Assembly: GCF_013266755.1 (NCBI RefSeq)
Contig: NZ_JABRWJ010000017.1
Coordinates: forward strand, 1 to 64,000
Direction: 5' to 3'
Length of the DNA stretch: 64,000 nucleotides
From: Pseudaquabacterium terrae
GTDB lineage: Bacteria > Pseudomonadota > Gammaproteobacteria > Burkholderiales > Burkholderiaceae_C
Position numbers and translations under genes: made by a program. The notes beneath the pieces are model-generated. The model was given only the letters and a program-made list of their open reading frames with translations. It made no database searches and was not told the DNA's origin. Shown here one piece after another: positions 35,076-45,007 of this stretch; position 1 is the stretch's first letter; every line of letters begins with the position of its first letter.

Positions 35076-36779
35076 TCAGGCCACGGCCAACGCGGGCGCC
35101 GAGCGCACCAGCGTGCAGAAGTTCTGGAAGTCCCAGTCGCGTCCCGGCGCCGCTTCGATCAGCTCGCGGGTGTAGGCCTCGCGCGGATTCGTCAGCACCG
35201 TGGCCGCCGGCCCGGACTCGACGATCCGGCCCTTCTTCATCACGACGATGGTGTCGCAGATCTGTGCCGCGACCCGCAGGTCGTGGGTGATGAACAGCAC
35301 CGCGACACCGGTGCGTTCGCGGATCTCCTCGAGCAGCGTCAGCACCTGCGCCTGTACCGACACATCGAGCGCCGAAACGGCTTCGTCGGCGACCAGGATG
35401 TCGGGCTCCAGCGCCAGCGCACGCGCGATGCAGATGCGCTGCCGCTGGCCGCCGGAGAACTGGTGCGGATAGCGGTTCATGGCATCGGGCGGCAGGCCCA
35501 CCAGCACCAGCAGTTCGCGCGCCCTGGCCAGAGCGGTCTCCCGCGCCATGCCGTTGTTGAGCAGGCCCTCGATGATCGACTCGCCGACACGGCGCCGCGG
35601 GTTGAGGGACCGATAGGGATCCTGGAACACGATCTGGATGTGCTTGCGCACCGGGCGCAGCGCACCGCGCCGGACGCGAGCGATGTCGCGCCCCTTGAGG
35701 CGAATCTCGCCGGCGGTCGGTTCGATCAGCCGCACCACGCAACGCGCGACGGTGGACTTGCCCGAACCCGATTCGCCCACCACGCCCAGGATTTCGCCTT
35801 TGGCAAGGCTCAAGTTCACGTCGCTCGCGGCGGCAACGACGCGGTCCGGACCGAACAGACGGTGCTCGGTGTACCGCTTGTCGAGGCCGGCGACTTCGAG
35901 CACCACGTCGACTCCGCGCTGGCGGGCCGCGCGCGGCACCAGACTCGGCACCGACGAGATGAGCATGCGCGTGTACGCCGCCTGCGGCCGCGCCAGGATG
36001 TCGTCGCGCGAGCCGACCTCGACCACGTTGCCCCGGTTCATCACGACGATGCGGTCGGCGATCTCGGAGACGACTCCGAAGTCATGTGTGATGAACAGGA
36101 TCGCGGTGCCGTGCTTGTGCTGCAGCTCGCGCATGAGCAACAGGATCTGCCGCTGAGTGGTGACGTCGAGCGCGGTGGTCGGCTCATCGGCGATGAGCAG
36201 GCGCGGCTGGAGGATCAGCGCCATCGCAATGACGATGCGCTGGCGCTGGCCGCCGGACAGCTGGTGCGGATACGAGTCGAAGATGCGGCGTACGTCGGGC
36301 AGGTGTACCGAGTCCAGCATGGCGAGTACCTTCTCGCGGCGCGCAGCCCGGCCCAGACCGCTGTGCAGGCGCACCACTTCGTCGATCTGTTCGCCGACCG
36401 TCTGCACCGGGTTCAACGCGGTCATCGGCTCCTGGAACACCATCGACATGCGCGTGGCGCGCAGCTCGCGAAGGCGGCGCGGCCGGGCCTGCAGGACGTC
36501 CTCGCCTTCCACGAGGATGCGCCCGGCGGTCGCTGCGAGCGCACCCTTGGGCAACAGGCCCATGACGCTCAGCGAAGTCACCGACTTGCCGGAGCCCGAC
36601 TCGCCGACGATGCACACAGTCTCGCCGGCATGAACGTCGAAGCCGATGCCATCGAGCACTGTCACAGGCCCGGTGCCGTGGCCGTGGCCATGCGCGGCGC
36701 GAACCGACAGGTCCTCGATGCGCAGCACCGGCGACGGGGACGTGGATGGGCGAACGCAGGAAGTGTGGATGATGGCCAT
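35076..36779 (-). CDS. ABC transporter ATPase with two fused nucleotide-binding domains
   Basis: This 567-residue protein joins two peptide-type ATPase domains (DppD- and DppF-like, as in GsiA). Domain 1 has Walker A GESGSGKSVTSL, signature LSGGQRQR and Walker B LLIADEPTT. Domain 2 has GESGSGKSTVARC, FSGGQRQR and ILVADEAVSALD, where the usual DEP reads DEA while the catalytic Glu is kept. It powers the importer formed by the next three genes. A His/Gly-rich segment near residue 30 is unusual. It follows the permease gene by 21 bp. Confidence 0.92.
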   Translation of the reverse strand: MAIIHTSCVRPSTSPSPVLRIEDLSVRAAHGHGHGTGPVTVLDGIGFDVHAGETVCIVGESGSGKSVTSLSVMGLLPKGALAATAGRILVEGEDVLQARPRRLRELRATRMSMVFQEPMTALNPVQTVGEQIDEVVRLHSGLGRAARREKVLAMLDSVHLPDVRRIFDSYPHQLSGGQRQRIVIAMALILQPRLLIADEPTTALDVTTQRQILLLMRELQHKHGTAILFITHDFGVVSEIADRIVVMNRGNVVEVGSRDDILARPQAAYTRMLISSVPSLVPRAARQRGVDVVLEVAGLDKRYTEHRLFGPDRVVAAASDVNLSLAKGEILGVVGESGSGKSTVARCVVRLIEPTAGEIRLKGRDIARVRRGALRPVRKHIQIVFQDPYRSLNPRRRVGESIIEGLLNNGMARETALARARELLVLVGLPPDAMNRYPHQFSGGQRQRICIARALALEPDILVADEAVSALDVSVQAQVLTLLEEIRERTGVAVLFITHDLRVAAQICDTIVVMKKGRIVESGPAATVLTNPREAYTRELIEAAPGRDWDFQNFCTLVRSAPALAVA

Positions 36780-36800
36780 GGGAGCTTGGGTCGGTTCGGA

Positions 36801-37739
36801 TCAGAGCTTGCGCACCATGCGCGGGTCGAGGGCGTCACGCATCGCGTCGCCGAGGATGTTCACGCTGAGCACGGTCAGCGACAGCACGATGCCGGGATAA
36901 AGGATCAGGCCCGAGATCATCTGGAAGTACATGCGGCCATCGGCCATCACATTGCCCCACGACGGTCGCTCGGGCGGCACGCCGGCGCCGAGGAAGCTGA
37001 GGATGGCCTCCATCAGGATCGCCGACGCGAAGATGTAGGTGCCCTGCACGATCAGCGGCGCGATGGTGTTGGGGACCAGGTGCCGCAGCAGCAGTGTCGG
37101 CAGCGGCGTGCCCAGCGAGATCGCCGCTTCGACATAGGACTCGCCCTTCGCGCTCAGGATCACCGCTCGCACCATGCGGACGACCCGCGGTATCTCGGGG
37201 ATGGCGATGGCGACCATCACCGTCACGATGCCGGCGCCCGACACTGACACGAGTGCGATCGCGAGCAGGATGGCCGGGATGGCCATGACGCCGTCCATCA
37301 CGCGCATGATGATGCCGCCTGCCAAGTCGAAGTAGCCGGCGATCACGCCGATGAGCAGGCCGAGCGCCACCGTCACGATGGCGGTGCCCATCCCCACCAC
37401 CAGCGACACCCGCGCGCCGTGCATCACGCGCGCGGCAACATCCCGGCCGAAGGCGTCGGTGCCGAGCCAGTGGTCTGCCGACGGCATGGCGAGGCGGCTC
37501 ACCGGGTTCATTTCGGTGGGGTCGATCGCGCTGATCTGGGACGCGAATAGGGCGATCAGCACGACCGATGCCAGGATCAGCACCGCGGCGAAGACCGGAG
37601 CGGTCTTGAGCGCGCGCCGCAGCTCCGAGAACACCGACGGCGCGGATGCGGGCGGGGGCACCGCGGCGGATGCTGTCGCTTCGGGGGGTGCCGTCGCGAA
37701 GGACTGGTTCATCGTGGATTCCTGCAAGAGCGCCGACAT
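36801..37739 (-). CDS. ABC transporter permease, DppC type
   Basis: This 312-residue inner-membrane subunit has the N-terminal DppC layout: a first helix near residues 45-67, the periplasmic loop with HWLGTDAFGRDVAARVMHGARVSL, then five helices and the EAA loop AISLGTPLPTLLLRHLVPNT that contacts the ATPase. It forms a heterodimer with the DppB-type permease encoded 8 bp upstream. Two starts have ribosome sites: ATG 37739 (AGGGA) and ATG 37712 (AGGA); the second removes nine residues. The family transports peptides, nickel, glutathione or plant-derived compounds; context suggests a catabolic substrate. Confidence 0.9.
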   Translation of the reverse strand: MSALLQESTMNQSFATAPPEATASAAVPPPASAPSVFSELRRALKTAPVFAAVLILASVVLIALFASQISAIDPTEMNPVSRLAMPSADHWLGTDAFGRDVAARVMHGARVSLVVGMGTAIVTVALGLLIGVIAGYFDLAGGIIMRVMDGVMAIPAILLAIALVSVSGAGIVTVMVAIAIPEIPRVVRMVRAVILSAKGESYVEAAISLGTPLPTLLLRHLVPNTIAPLIVQGTYIFASAILMEAILSFLGAGVPPERPSWGNVMADGRMYFQMISGLILYPGIVLSLTVLSVNILGDAMRDALDPRMVRKL

Positions 37740-37747
37740 GGAGTTCC

Positions 37748-38689
37748 CTAGTAGCGGATACGCGGATCGAAGACCGTGTAGAGCACGTCGACGATCAGGT
37801 TGATCAGGATGTAGAGGAACGAGAACAGCAGGATCAGTCCCTGGATCAGCGGGTAGTCCCGTGCCAGCACCGCCTCCACCACCAGCCGGCCGAGACCGGG
37901 CAGGTTGAACACCGACTCGGTGACCACCACGCCGCTCAACAGCAGCCCGATTCCGACGCCGATGATGGTGATGATCGGTACCGCCGCGTTGCCCAGCGCG
38001 TGGCGCAGCAGCACGGCCCGCTCGGTCAGCCCCTTGGACCGGGCGGTGCGGATGAAGTCCTCGCCCATGATCTCGACGATGCTCGATCGCGTGATGCGCG
38101 CAATGAGCGCGACGTACACCGTGCTCAGCGCGATCGACGGCAGCAGCAGCCGCTGCAGGAAGGGCCAGAAGCCCTGGTCCAGCGGCGAGTACCCCTGCAC
38201 CGGAAACCAGCCGAGCTTGATCGAGAACAGCAGGATCAGCACGTAGCCCGTGACGAAAACCGGCACCGAGAAGCCCAGCACCGACACTGACATCACTGCC
38301 CTGTCGACCAGCTTGCCCTGCTGCGCCGCCGCGACGATGCCCAGCGGCAAGGCGATCAGCAGCGTCAACAAGAGCGTGGTGCAAGCCAGCGCGATGGTCG
38401 GGAATATGCGGCCGGCAATCATCTCGGCCACCGGCTGATTCGAGATCAGCGAGTTGCCCAGGTTGCCTTGCAGCAGCTGGCCCGACCACACGAAGAATTG
38501 CGTGTGCAGCGGCTTGTCCAGCCCCATGTGGCGCCGCAGGTCCTCCACTTGTTCGGGGCTGGCGCTGTCGCCCGCGATGATGGCCGCCGGGTCGCCCGGC
38601 GAGAGTCGCAGCATCGCGAACACGATGACCGCGACCATGACGACGACGGGGGCCGTGGCGACGACCCGCCGCAGGATGTAGGCAAGCAT
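37748..38689 (-). CDS. ABC transporter permease, DppB type
   Basis: This 313-residue protein begins with the classic DppB N-terminus (MLAYILRRVVATAPVVVMVAVIVFAMLRLSPGDPA), followed by the ABC membrane domain with six helices and the EAA loop ARSKGLTERAVLLRHALGNA. It pairs with the DppC-type permease. It lies 10 bp after the substrate-binding protein gene and is the second gene of the minus-strand importer operon. Nothing unusual is seen. Confidence 0.92.
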   Translation of the reverse strand: MLAYILRRVVATAPVVVMVAVIVFAMLRLSPGDPAAIIAGDSASPEQVEDLRRHMGLDKPLHTQFFVWSGQLLQGNLGNSLISNQPVAEMIAGRIFPTIALACTTLLLTLLIALPLGIVAAAQQGKLVDRAVMSVSVLGFSVPVFVTGYVLILLFSIKLGWFPVQGYSPLDQGFWPFLQRLLLPSIALSTVYVALIARITRSSIVEIMGEDFIRTARSKGLTERAVLLRHALGNAAVPIITIIGVGIGLLLSGVVVTESVFNLPGLGRLVVEAVLARDYPLIQGLILLFSFLYILINLIVDVLYTVFDPRIRY

Positions 38690-38699
38690 GGCAGGACGG

Positions 38700-40301
38700 T
38701 CAGTTCTGCGCCGGCTTGCTCATGCCCCAGAACACGGGGATGGGCGCATAGACGACGTTGCTCAGGGCGGTGCGGAAGGCGGTCGGCAGGAAGAACTGCC
38801 CTGCCGGCACCATCACGCCCTCCTCGATCACGCGCTTCTGGATCTGCGCGGCGATGCGCTTTTGCTCTTCGAGGTCACTGGCCTGCGCAAACTTCTGGCG
38901 CAGCTCCTCGATGTCGGCGATGTCGGGCCAGCCGTTCCAGGCCTTTGCGCCGTTGGTGGCCACCGGCAACGCGCGGATCGGATCCGACAGGTCCAGCGTG
39001 CCCAGGTTCGTGTGGAACATGTTCCAGCCACCCTTGTCGACCGGGCCGGAATTGACGCGCCGCGTCATGAAGGTCTGGAAGTCCATCGACTGCAGGTCGA
39101 CCTTCAGTCCGCTCTTGCGCAGCGATTGAGCGATGACCATGGGCTGCGGCGCCAGCACCGCCACGTCGGTCGGCTGCAGCACGATGATCGGCGCGCCGTC
39201 GAACTTCGCCTCCTTGCTCAGGCTCTGCACGAGCGCCGGGTCGGGCTTGACCAGCGACTCGGTGCCGACCGTGGTGGAGAACGGCGAGCCGCTGCAACCG
39301 TAGATCGATGCACAGGCCCGCGCGTACTTCGGGTTGCCGACCAGCGCCTGCATGATGGCCGCCCGGTCGATCGAAGCGATCGCCGCCTGGCGCATCTTGC
39401 GGTTGTTGAAAGGCGGCTGCGCGAAGTTGAAGCGGTAGAAGGTGAGCTGGCCGGTGTTGTCGACGACGTCGACCTTGATATTGGGCTTGCCCTCGAGCAT
39501 CGGCAGCAGGTCGTAAGGCACCAGCTCCATGTAGTCGATCTCGCCGTTGAGCAGCGCGTTGACCGTGGTCACGTGGTCAGGCATGGTCACCCACACCACG
39601 CGGTCGACGTTGACCGCCTTGCTGCCCGCCAACCAGCTCGCCGGCTCCTTGCGCGGCGCGTAGTCGGCGTTCTTTTCGTAGACGGCCTGCAGGCCCGGCT
39701 TGAATTCCGCCGTGACGAACTTGAACGGGCCCGAGCCGATGTGCTCCTTGATCGGCTGGCTGGCCGGTGTGGACTCCGCGATGCGCTTTTGCATCATGTA
39801 GGCCGCGCCGCGCGGCTTGGACAGTGCCGCCAGCACCAGGCCGTTGGGGGTGTTGAACACCATCTCGAAGCTGTTGTCGTTCAGCGCCTTCATCTCGCGC
39901 ATGAAGGACACCATCACCTGGCCCATCTTGTCCTGCTCGGCCCAGCGCTTGATCGAGGCCACGCAGTCCTCGGCCTTGACCGGCGTTCCGTCGTGCCACT
40001 TCAGGCCCGGGCGCAGCGTGAACTTGTAGGTCTTCTTGTCGGCCGAGATTTCGTACTTGTCGACCATCTGCGGCTGCACCTTCTGGTTCGCGTCGAGCGC
40101 GAACAAGGTGTCGTAGATCATGTACGCGTGGTTCTGCGTGACGTAGCCGCCGTTGGCGACCGGGTCCAGCAGGCGCAGCGGTGAATAGAGCACCGCCTTG
40201 ACGGTGGTGGCGGCAACGGCCGGCACCAGGCACGAGGCCGACAGGACGGCGGCGAGAACCGCTGACTTCAACGAGCCGCGAACGAGTGGATGAACGGACA
40301 T
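38700..40301 (-). CDS. ABC transporter substrate-binding protein, peptide/oligopeptide type
   Basis: This 533-residue periplasmic protein has a Sec signal peptide (ending AVA near residue 30) and the SBP family 5 fold: YDTLFALDANQKVQPQM, the KKTYKFTLRPGLKWHDGTPV signature around 90-110, and a long ligand-binding C lobe. Such proteins bind peptides but also many other organic compounds. It leads the importer operon; ATG 40301 has AAAGGAAA 6 bp upstream. The promoter region contains the shared TATCCCA operator at 40451-40470 and a -35-like TTTACA at 40437-40432 (minus), so expression is probably controlled with the monooxygenase and CoA genes. Confidence 0.92.
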   Translation of the reverse strand: MSVHPLVRGSLKSAVLAAVLSASCLVPAVAATTVKAVLYSPLRLLDPVANGGYVTQNHAYMIYDTLFALDANQKVQPQMVDKYEISADKKTYKFTLRPGLKWHDGTPVKAEDCVASIKRWAEQDKMGQVMVSFMREMKALNDNSFEMVFNTPNGLVLAALSKPRGAAYMMQKRIAESTPASQPIKEHIGSGPFKFVTAEFKPGLQAVYEKNADYAPRKEPASWLAGSKAVNVDRVVWVTMPDHVTTVNALLNGEIDYMELVPYDLLPMLEGKPNIKVDVVDNTGQLTFYRFNFAQPPFNNRKMRQAAIASIDRAAIMQALVGNPKYARACASIYGCSGSPFSTTVGTESLVKPDPALVQSLSKEAKFDGAPIIVLQPTDVAVLAPQPMVIAQSLRKSGLKVDLQSMDFQTFMTRRVNSGPVDKGGWNMFHTNLGTLDLSDPIRALPVATNGAKAWNGWPDIADIEELRQKFAQASDLEEQKRIAAQIQKRVIEEGVMVPAGQFFLPTAFRTALSNVVYAPIPVFWGMSKPAQN

Positions 40302-40442
40302 CTGATTTCCTTTGCCAAGAGTGAAGCGTCGACATCACCCGCTTCGCGGTCATTGAATCCTGATTTATGAGATTCAGTTCCAACAAACGTGATGACTCGA
40401 TGTGCTTTAGTATGAACGTCGATGTCGTCGCTGTAAACAAAT

Positions 40443-40470
40443 TTGGGATTGATATCCCAATATACAGGAC
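40443..40470. promoter_or_regulatory. Shared operator, site 1 (importer promoter)
   Basis: GATATCCCAATATACAGGAC at 40451-40470 aligns with sites at 44910 and 58411: ATATCCCA is identical and the second half is AGGA instead of GGGA. Its left half also pairs with TTGGGAT at 40443-40449. On the minus strand it ends a few bases upstream of a TTTACA -35 with a CATACT -10 at 17 bp spacing, a position that suits activation of the substrate-binding protein gene. Confidence 0.55.
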
Positions 40471-40486
40471 AAAATAGGGAAGACAC

Positions 40487-42166
40487 CTAGCCGTCGGCCG
40501 GGATGGCCGCGTCTGCGGTCCCGGCCTTCGCGCGCGCGGCGGCTCTCGCGCCTGCAGGCGCCGACAGCTCCGCGCGGGCAGCGGCCAGGATCATTTCGCT
40601 GGCCTTCTCGGCGATCATCACCGTCGGCGAATTGGTGTTGCCGGACACCAGCAGCGGCATCACCGAGCAGTCCACCACGCGCAGCCCGTCGACCCCCCGC
40701 ACGCGCAGCTGCGGGTCGACCACGGCCATCGGGTCCCGGCCCATCTTGCAGGTGCCCGACGGGTGGAAGATGGTCGTGCCGTGCTGCCTCGCGAAAGCCA
40801 GCAGCTCGTCGTCGCTCAGCGCCCCCGGCTCGGGCAGGAAGCGGCCCTCGATGTAGGGCCGCATGGCCTGCGTGTCCGCGATGCACTGCGTCAGCTTCAG
40901 GCCCTCGACGACGCAGCGCTGGTCGACTTCCGCCGACAGGTAGTTCGCCTGGATGACCGGGTCCGCCCGCGAATCGGTGCTGCAGATGGACAGGCTGCCG
41001 CGCGATGCCGGTCGCAACTGGCAGACCGACAAGGTGCAACCCGACCATTTGTGCGGATCGGTTCGCACGTAATCGGCCGACAGTGCCCCGAAGTGGAACT
41101 GCACGTCCGGCGTCTCGGACTCCGGCAGCACCTTCGCGAACATGCCGCCCGGCGTGGCCGTGTGCGCCAGCCAGCCGCGCTTGAACAGCAGGTAGGACAG
41201 GCCCAGGCCGGCGCGGCCGGTGAGCGTGCGCATGCGGTCGTTCAGTGTGATGGGCTTGCTCACCCGATAGACATGGCGCACCTGCAGGTGATCCTGGAGG
41301 TTCTGGCCCACGCCGGGCAAGTCGCTGACCAGCGGGATGCCCAGGCCGGCCAGCAACTTCGCGGGCCCGACGCCCGACAACTGCAGCACCTGCGGGCTCT
41401 GCAGCGCGCCGGCCGACAACACGACCTCGCGGTTCGCACCGACCTCCACCGTCTGCCCGTCCTGCTCGAACCGCACGCCCGTGGCGCGGCGGCCTTCGAA
41501 CAGCAGCCGGCTCACGTGGGCGCCGCTCTCGACCTGCAGGTTCGGGCGTCCCAGGGCCGGGCGCAGGTAGGCCACCGCGGTGCTGCAGCGCTTGCCGTGG
41601 CGGGTGAACATCTGGTAGTAGCCGACACCTTCCTGCTCGTCGCCGTTGAAGTCGTCGTTGCGCGGAATGCCCAGCTCCTGGCCCGCCGCGATGAAGGCCT
41701 CCATCAGCTCGTGACGCCCCTGCACGTCGGAGGACCACAGCGGCCCGTCGCCGCCGTGCAGCGGGCTCGGACCGCGGCTGTTGTGTTCGGACTTGATGAA
41801 GTACGGCAGCACGTCGCGCCACGACCAGCCGTCGCAACCGGCGGCGGCCCAGGCGTCGTAGTCCTGCCGCTGCCCGCGGATGAAGATCAGGCCATTAATC
41901 GAGCTGGAACCGCCGAGCACGACGCCGCGTGGCCACTTCAGCGAGCGGCCGGCCATCAGCGGGTCGGGCTCGGTGTGGAAGTGGCGGGCAAAGCGGGTCT
42001 CCACCGAGGTCTTGCCGTAGCCCAGCGGCGTGTGGATCCAGAACGAGCGGTCCTTGGGGCCGGCCTCGAGCAGCAGCACCGAGTAGCGGCCCGACTCGCT
42101 CAGCCGGTTAGCCATCACGCAGCCGGCGGAGCCGGCCCCGACGACGATGTAGTCGTAGCGCTTCAT
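40487..42166 (-). CDS. GMC-family FAD-dependent oxidoreductase
   Basis: This 559-residue flavoprotein resembles choline and alcohol dehydrogenases. It has [16 protein letters not shown] (FAD loop, residues 8-23), [15 protein letters not shown] as GMC signature 1, [18 protein letters not shown] as signature 2, and a C-terminal [10 protein letters not shown] segment with the catalytic His followed by [17 protein letters not shown]. It should oxidise a primary or secondary alcohol to an aldehyde or ketone. The ATG 42166 overlaps the stop of the monooxygenase fusion (ATGA), so the two are co-translated; a ketone product could directly feed the Baeyer-Villiger enzyme. The tail after residue 535 is Ala-rich. 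Confidence 0.92.
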   Translation of the reverse strand: MKRYDYIVVGAGSAGCVMANRLSESGRYSVLLLEAGPKDRSFWIHTPLGYGKTSVETRFARHFHTEPDPLMAGRSLKWPRGVVLGGSSSINGLIFIRGQRQDYDAWAAAGCDGWSWRDVLPYFIKSEHNSRGPSPLHGGDGPLWSSDVQGRHELMEAFIAAGQELGIPRNDDFNGDEQEGVGYYQMFTRHGKRCSTAVAYLRPALGRPNLQVESGAHVSRLLFEGRRATGVRFEQDGQTVEVGANREVVLSAGALQSPQVLQLSGVGPAKLLAGLGIPLVSDLPGVGQNLQDHLQVRHVYRVSKPITLNDRMRTLTGRAGLGLSYLLFKRGWLAHTATPGGMFAKVLPESETPDVQFHFGALSADYVRTDPHKWSGCTLSVCQLRPASRGSLSICSTDSRADPVIQANYLSAEVDQRCVVEGLKLTQCIADTQAMRPYIEGRFLPEPGALSDDELLAFARQHGTTIFHPSGTCKMGRDPMAVVDPQLRVRGVDGLRVVDCSVMPLLVSGNTNSPTVMIAEKASEMILAAARAELSAPAGARAAARAKAGTADAAIPADG

Positions 42167-44808
42167 TTCGCGCCTGCACCAATGGCTTCCGGCATCCGCA
42201 CCGGCGGCGTCGCCGGCGCCGTGCCGAAGGCGAAGCCGCGGTAGCCGTCGGCGACGACCTCGTCGCAGACCTTTCGATAGGCCTCGGCGCCGCCGACATA
42301 CGGCATGAACACGCGCGGCTTGCCCGGCACGTTGGTGCCCAGGTACCAGGAGTTCGCGCGCGGGTACAGGGTCTTGGCCGCCAGTCCGTTGACGTGGTCG
42401 ACCCAGTCGTCCTGGGCGGCGAGTTCGGGCTCGATCAGTGCCTGTCCGTTGCGCTCCATGTCCGCCAGGCACTGGGCGATCCAGTCCACGTGCTGTTCGA
42501 TCGACAGGATCATGTTGGTCAACACGCTCGGGCTGCCCGGACCGGTGACGAAGAAGATGTTGGGCAGGCCGTGCGTCATCAGGCCGAGGTAGGTGCGCGG
42601 GCCCGCGGACCACTGGTCGCGCAGCGTCACGCCGTCGCTGGTGCGGATATCGATCGCCAGCAGGGTGCCGGTCATCGCGTCGAAGCCGGTCGCGAAGATC
42701 AGCGCGTCGAGCGGATATTCCTTCTCCGCAGTGCGCACCGCGTCCGGCGTGATGACCTCGATCGGCGCGCGCTGGATGTCCACCAGCGTCACGTTGGCGC
42801 GGTTGTAGGTCTCGTAGTAGTCGGTGTCGAGGCAGACACGGCGCGTGCCGAGGAAGTGGCGCGGCACCAGCGCTTCGGCCACCACCGGGTCCTTGACGAT
42901 CTCGCGCACCTTGTCCTGCACGAACTTCGACACGGTCGCGTTCGCGGCCTCGTTGACCAGCAGGTCGTTGTAAACACGCGTGATGCTGGTGCGGCCATCA
43001 CCCCAGTGCCTCTCGTAGGCGGTGCGCCGCTCTTCCTCGGAGACCTCCAGCGCCGACTGGGTCGGCTTGCAGAAGGCGGCGATGCCCGAGATCGTGCGCT
43101 TGGCGGCCTCGCGGATCTCGTTGTAGCGGCGCTTCCAGGCCTGCTCCTCCTGCGGCGCGACCGGCCGGTTGCGTGCCGGCAGCGTGTACGGCGGCGTGCG
43201 CTGGAAGACGACCAAGTGCTCGGCCTGCTGCGCGACCAGCGGGATCACCTGGATCGCCGACGAGCCGGTGCCGATCACGCCGACGCGCAGCCCGGTGAAG
43301 TCGACGCCTTCGGCCGGCCACTGGCCGGTGTGGTAGCAGTCGCCGGCGAAGGACTCACGCCCGGCGATGTCCGGGAACTTGGTGGTCGACAAATTGCCCG
43401 AGGCCATCACGCAATAGCGGGCCTCGACGGTGTCGCCGGCGTCGGTGGTGACACGCCACAGGGCGCTGGCGCGGTCGAACACGGCCGACACGACGCGGGT
43501 GTTCAGGCGGATCAGCGGGCGCAGGTCGAACCGGTCGGCCACGTGGTTGATGTAACGCAGGATTTCGGGCTGGGCGGCGTAGCGCTCGCTCCACGACCAT
43601 TCCTGCTGCAGTTCCTCGGAGAAGGAGTACGAGTACTCGACGCTCTCGAAGTCGCAACGCGCACCGGGATAGCGGTTCCAGAACCACGTGCCGCCGACGC
43701 CGCTTCCGGCTTCGAAGCCCTGCACCTCCAGGCCGAGGCTGCGCAGCTTGTGCAGCGCATACAGCCCGCCGAAACCGGCGCCGACGACCACCGCGTCGAC
43801 GCGTCGGTGCCGAGGGGCCGGCGCATCGGCGCGCTGGGTGTTGAGCTTGTTCATGGGTACTCCTGAAGTGGCAAGGGATGGGGCCCGTCGGCAGACGGCG
43901 CGAATGGCGGCCGATGCTTCGTCCAGCATGCGGTCGGCGGTGTCGAGGATGTTCATCATTCGCACGCAGCCGTGCGTCACGCCCTCGTAGCGATGCAGTT
44001 CCACCGGAACGCCCGCGGACTGGAGGCGGCGCGCATATGCGACGCCCTCGTCGTGCAGCACGTCGTGTTCGGCCACCGCAACCCATGCCGGCGCGACACC
44101 GGCCAGATCGGTGGCATTGATCGGCGAGATGCGCGGATCGGCCCACGCCGACTCGGGCGCGTAGTGGCGATAGAACCAGCGCATGTCGGCGCTGGTGAGA
44201 AACGGGTAATCGCCGAACCGGGTGTAGCTGGGCCAGGCCATCGCGCTGTCGGTGGCCGGGTAGACGAGCAGTTGCAGCGTTATGTCGACGTCGTGGCGCA
44301 AGGCAGCCGCGGCGACGGTGGCCAGGTTGCCGCCCGCGCTGTCGCCCGCCACCACGAGGGGCAACGAGGCGCCCAGCCCGGCGATGCGGTCCAGGCCCCC
44401 GCCGGCGACAAAGCGCAGCGCGTCCTCCACGTCGTGCAGGCCCGCGGGGAAAGGGTGCTCGGGCGCCAGGCGGTAGTCGAGCAGCAGAACGGCGCAGCGG
44501 CTGCGGTCGGCCAGGTGGCGCGCCAGCGCGTCGAAGTCGTCGAGCGCACCGATGACCCAACCACCGCCGTGCAAGTACACCACCACGCCCTCGGGCACGG
44601 CCGAGGGCAACAACAACCTGGCCGGCACGCTGCCGCCGCGCGTGGGGATCGACAGCTCCCGTGCGGCGACGCTGGCGGGGCCTGCGCCGAGCAGCGGTCG
44701 GCCGCTGGCGATCAACGACCGCGCATCATTCGGCGAGCCTGATGACATATTGGGACGACATGATAGGCGATAGGCCTCACACAGATCGACCAACACCGGA
44801 TGCAGCAT
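42163..44808 (-). CDS. Esterase fused in frame to a Baeyer-Villiger monooxygenase
   Basis: One open frame of about 881 residues holds two enzymes. Residues 1-310 are an HSL-type esterase: HGGGW at 80-84, nucleophile S157 in GDSAGG, D249 and H279 as triad. From 319 (an internal Met) a complete 563-residue Baeyer-Villiger monooxygenase follows: GAGFGG at 343-348, the fingerprint [12 protein letters not shown] at 487-498 and a second Rossmann loop IGTGSSA. The BVMO should turn a ketone into an ester that the esterase then cleaves. The internal ATG 43854 has a strong AGGAG 7 bp upstream, so the BVMO may also be made alone. I start at ATG 44808 (AGGG site); the frame is open to 44919. The following GMC gene overlaps. 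Confidence 0.85.
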   Translation of the reverse strand: MLHPVLVDLCEAYRLSCRPNMSSGSPNDARSLIASGRPLLGAGPASVAARELSIPTRGGSVPARLLLPSAVPEGVVVYLHGGGWVIGALDDFDALARHLADRSRCAVLLLDYRLAPEHPFPAGLHDVEDALRFVAGGGLDRIAGLGASLPLVVAGDSAGGNLATVAAAALRHDVDITLQLLVYPATDSAMAWPSYTRFGDYPFLTSADMRWFYRHYAPESAWADPRISPINATDLAGVAPAWVAVAEHDVLHDEGVAYARRLQSAGVPVELHRYEGVTHGCVRMMNILDTADRMLDEASAAIRAVCRRAPSLATSGVPMNKLNTQRADAPAPRHRRVDAVVVGAGFGGLYALHKLRSLGLEVQGFEAGSGVGGTWFWNRYPGARCDFESVEYSYSFSEELQQEWSWSERYAAQPEILRYINHVADRFDLRPLIRLNTRVVSAVFDRASALWRVTTDAGDTVEARYCVMASGNLSTTKFPDIAGRESFAGDCYHTGQWPAEGVDFTGLRVGVIGTGSSAIQVIPLVAQQAEHLVVFQRTPPYTLPARNRPVAPQEEQAWKRRYNEIREAAKRTISGIAAFCKPTQSALEVSEEERRTAYERHWGDGRTSITRVYNDLLVNEAANATVSKFVQDKVREIVKDPVVAEALVPRHFLGTRRVCLDTDYYETYNRANVTLVDIQRAPIEVITPDAVRTAEKEYPLDALIFATGFDAMTGTLLAIDIRTSDGVTLRDQWSAGPRTYLGLMTHGLPNIFFVTGPGSPSVLTNMILSIEQHVDWIAQCLADMERNGQALIEPELAAQDDWVDHVNGLAAKTLYPRANSWYLGTNVPGKPRVFMPYVGGAEAYRKVCDEVVADGYRGFAFGTAPATPPVRMPEAIGAGAK

Positions 44809-44909
44809 CAAGACCCTATCTCCATTGGTTGATTCTGCGAGGAGAAGCGCGTTTTTCACCGCTTTCGCAAGAACCGTTGTGGCAGTCATGTGTCCCATGT
44901 TATTATCTT

Positions 44910-44929
44910 CATATCCCATTTTATGGGAT
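44910..44929. promoter_or_regulatory. Shared operator, site 2 (monooxygenase/dehydrogenase promoter)
   Basis: CATATCCCATTTTATGGGAT contains perfect 7-bp inverted arms ATCCCAT and ATGGGAT around TTT (44913-44929). It aligns with sites at 40451 and 58411. It lies between the minus-strand esterase-BVMO gene and the plus-strand dehydrogenase at 45008, in an AT-rich stretch. It overlaps the most upstream possible ATG of the fusion (44919), which argues for the downstream start at 44808. Confidence 0.6.
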
Positions 44930-44930
44930 C

Positions 44931-44957
44931 AATGTTGCGGATTATAGGAGCAACATT
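44931..44957. promoter_or_regulatory. Second inverted repeat beside operator site 2
   Basis: AATGTTGC (44931-44938) and GCAACATT (44950-44957) are perfect 8-bp arms with an 11-bp spacer, 51 bp before the dehydrogenase ATG at 45008. The geometry resembles LysR-family sites, and a LysR gene (46664) lies nearby. This promoter may therefore have two regulators. Confidence 0.5.
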
Positions 44958-45007
44958 CCGATCGTCAAGCTGTGCGCGAAAGAAGAGCGCACTCAAAGGA
45001 AACACGC

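Noticed and set aside
40355-40362. GAATCCTG as a possible far attachment site of the tRNA-Arg element
   Set aside because: Only eight bases match the tRNA 3' region, in a promoter; a real attachment repeat should be longer and reach the tRNA end.
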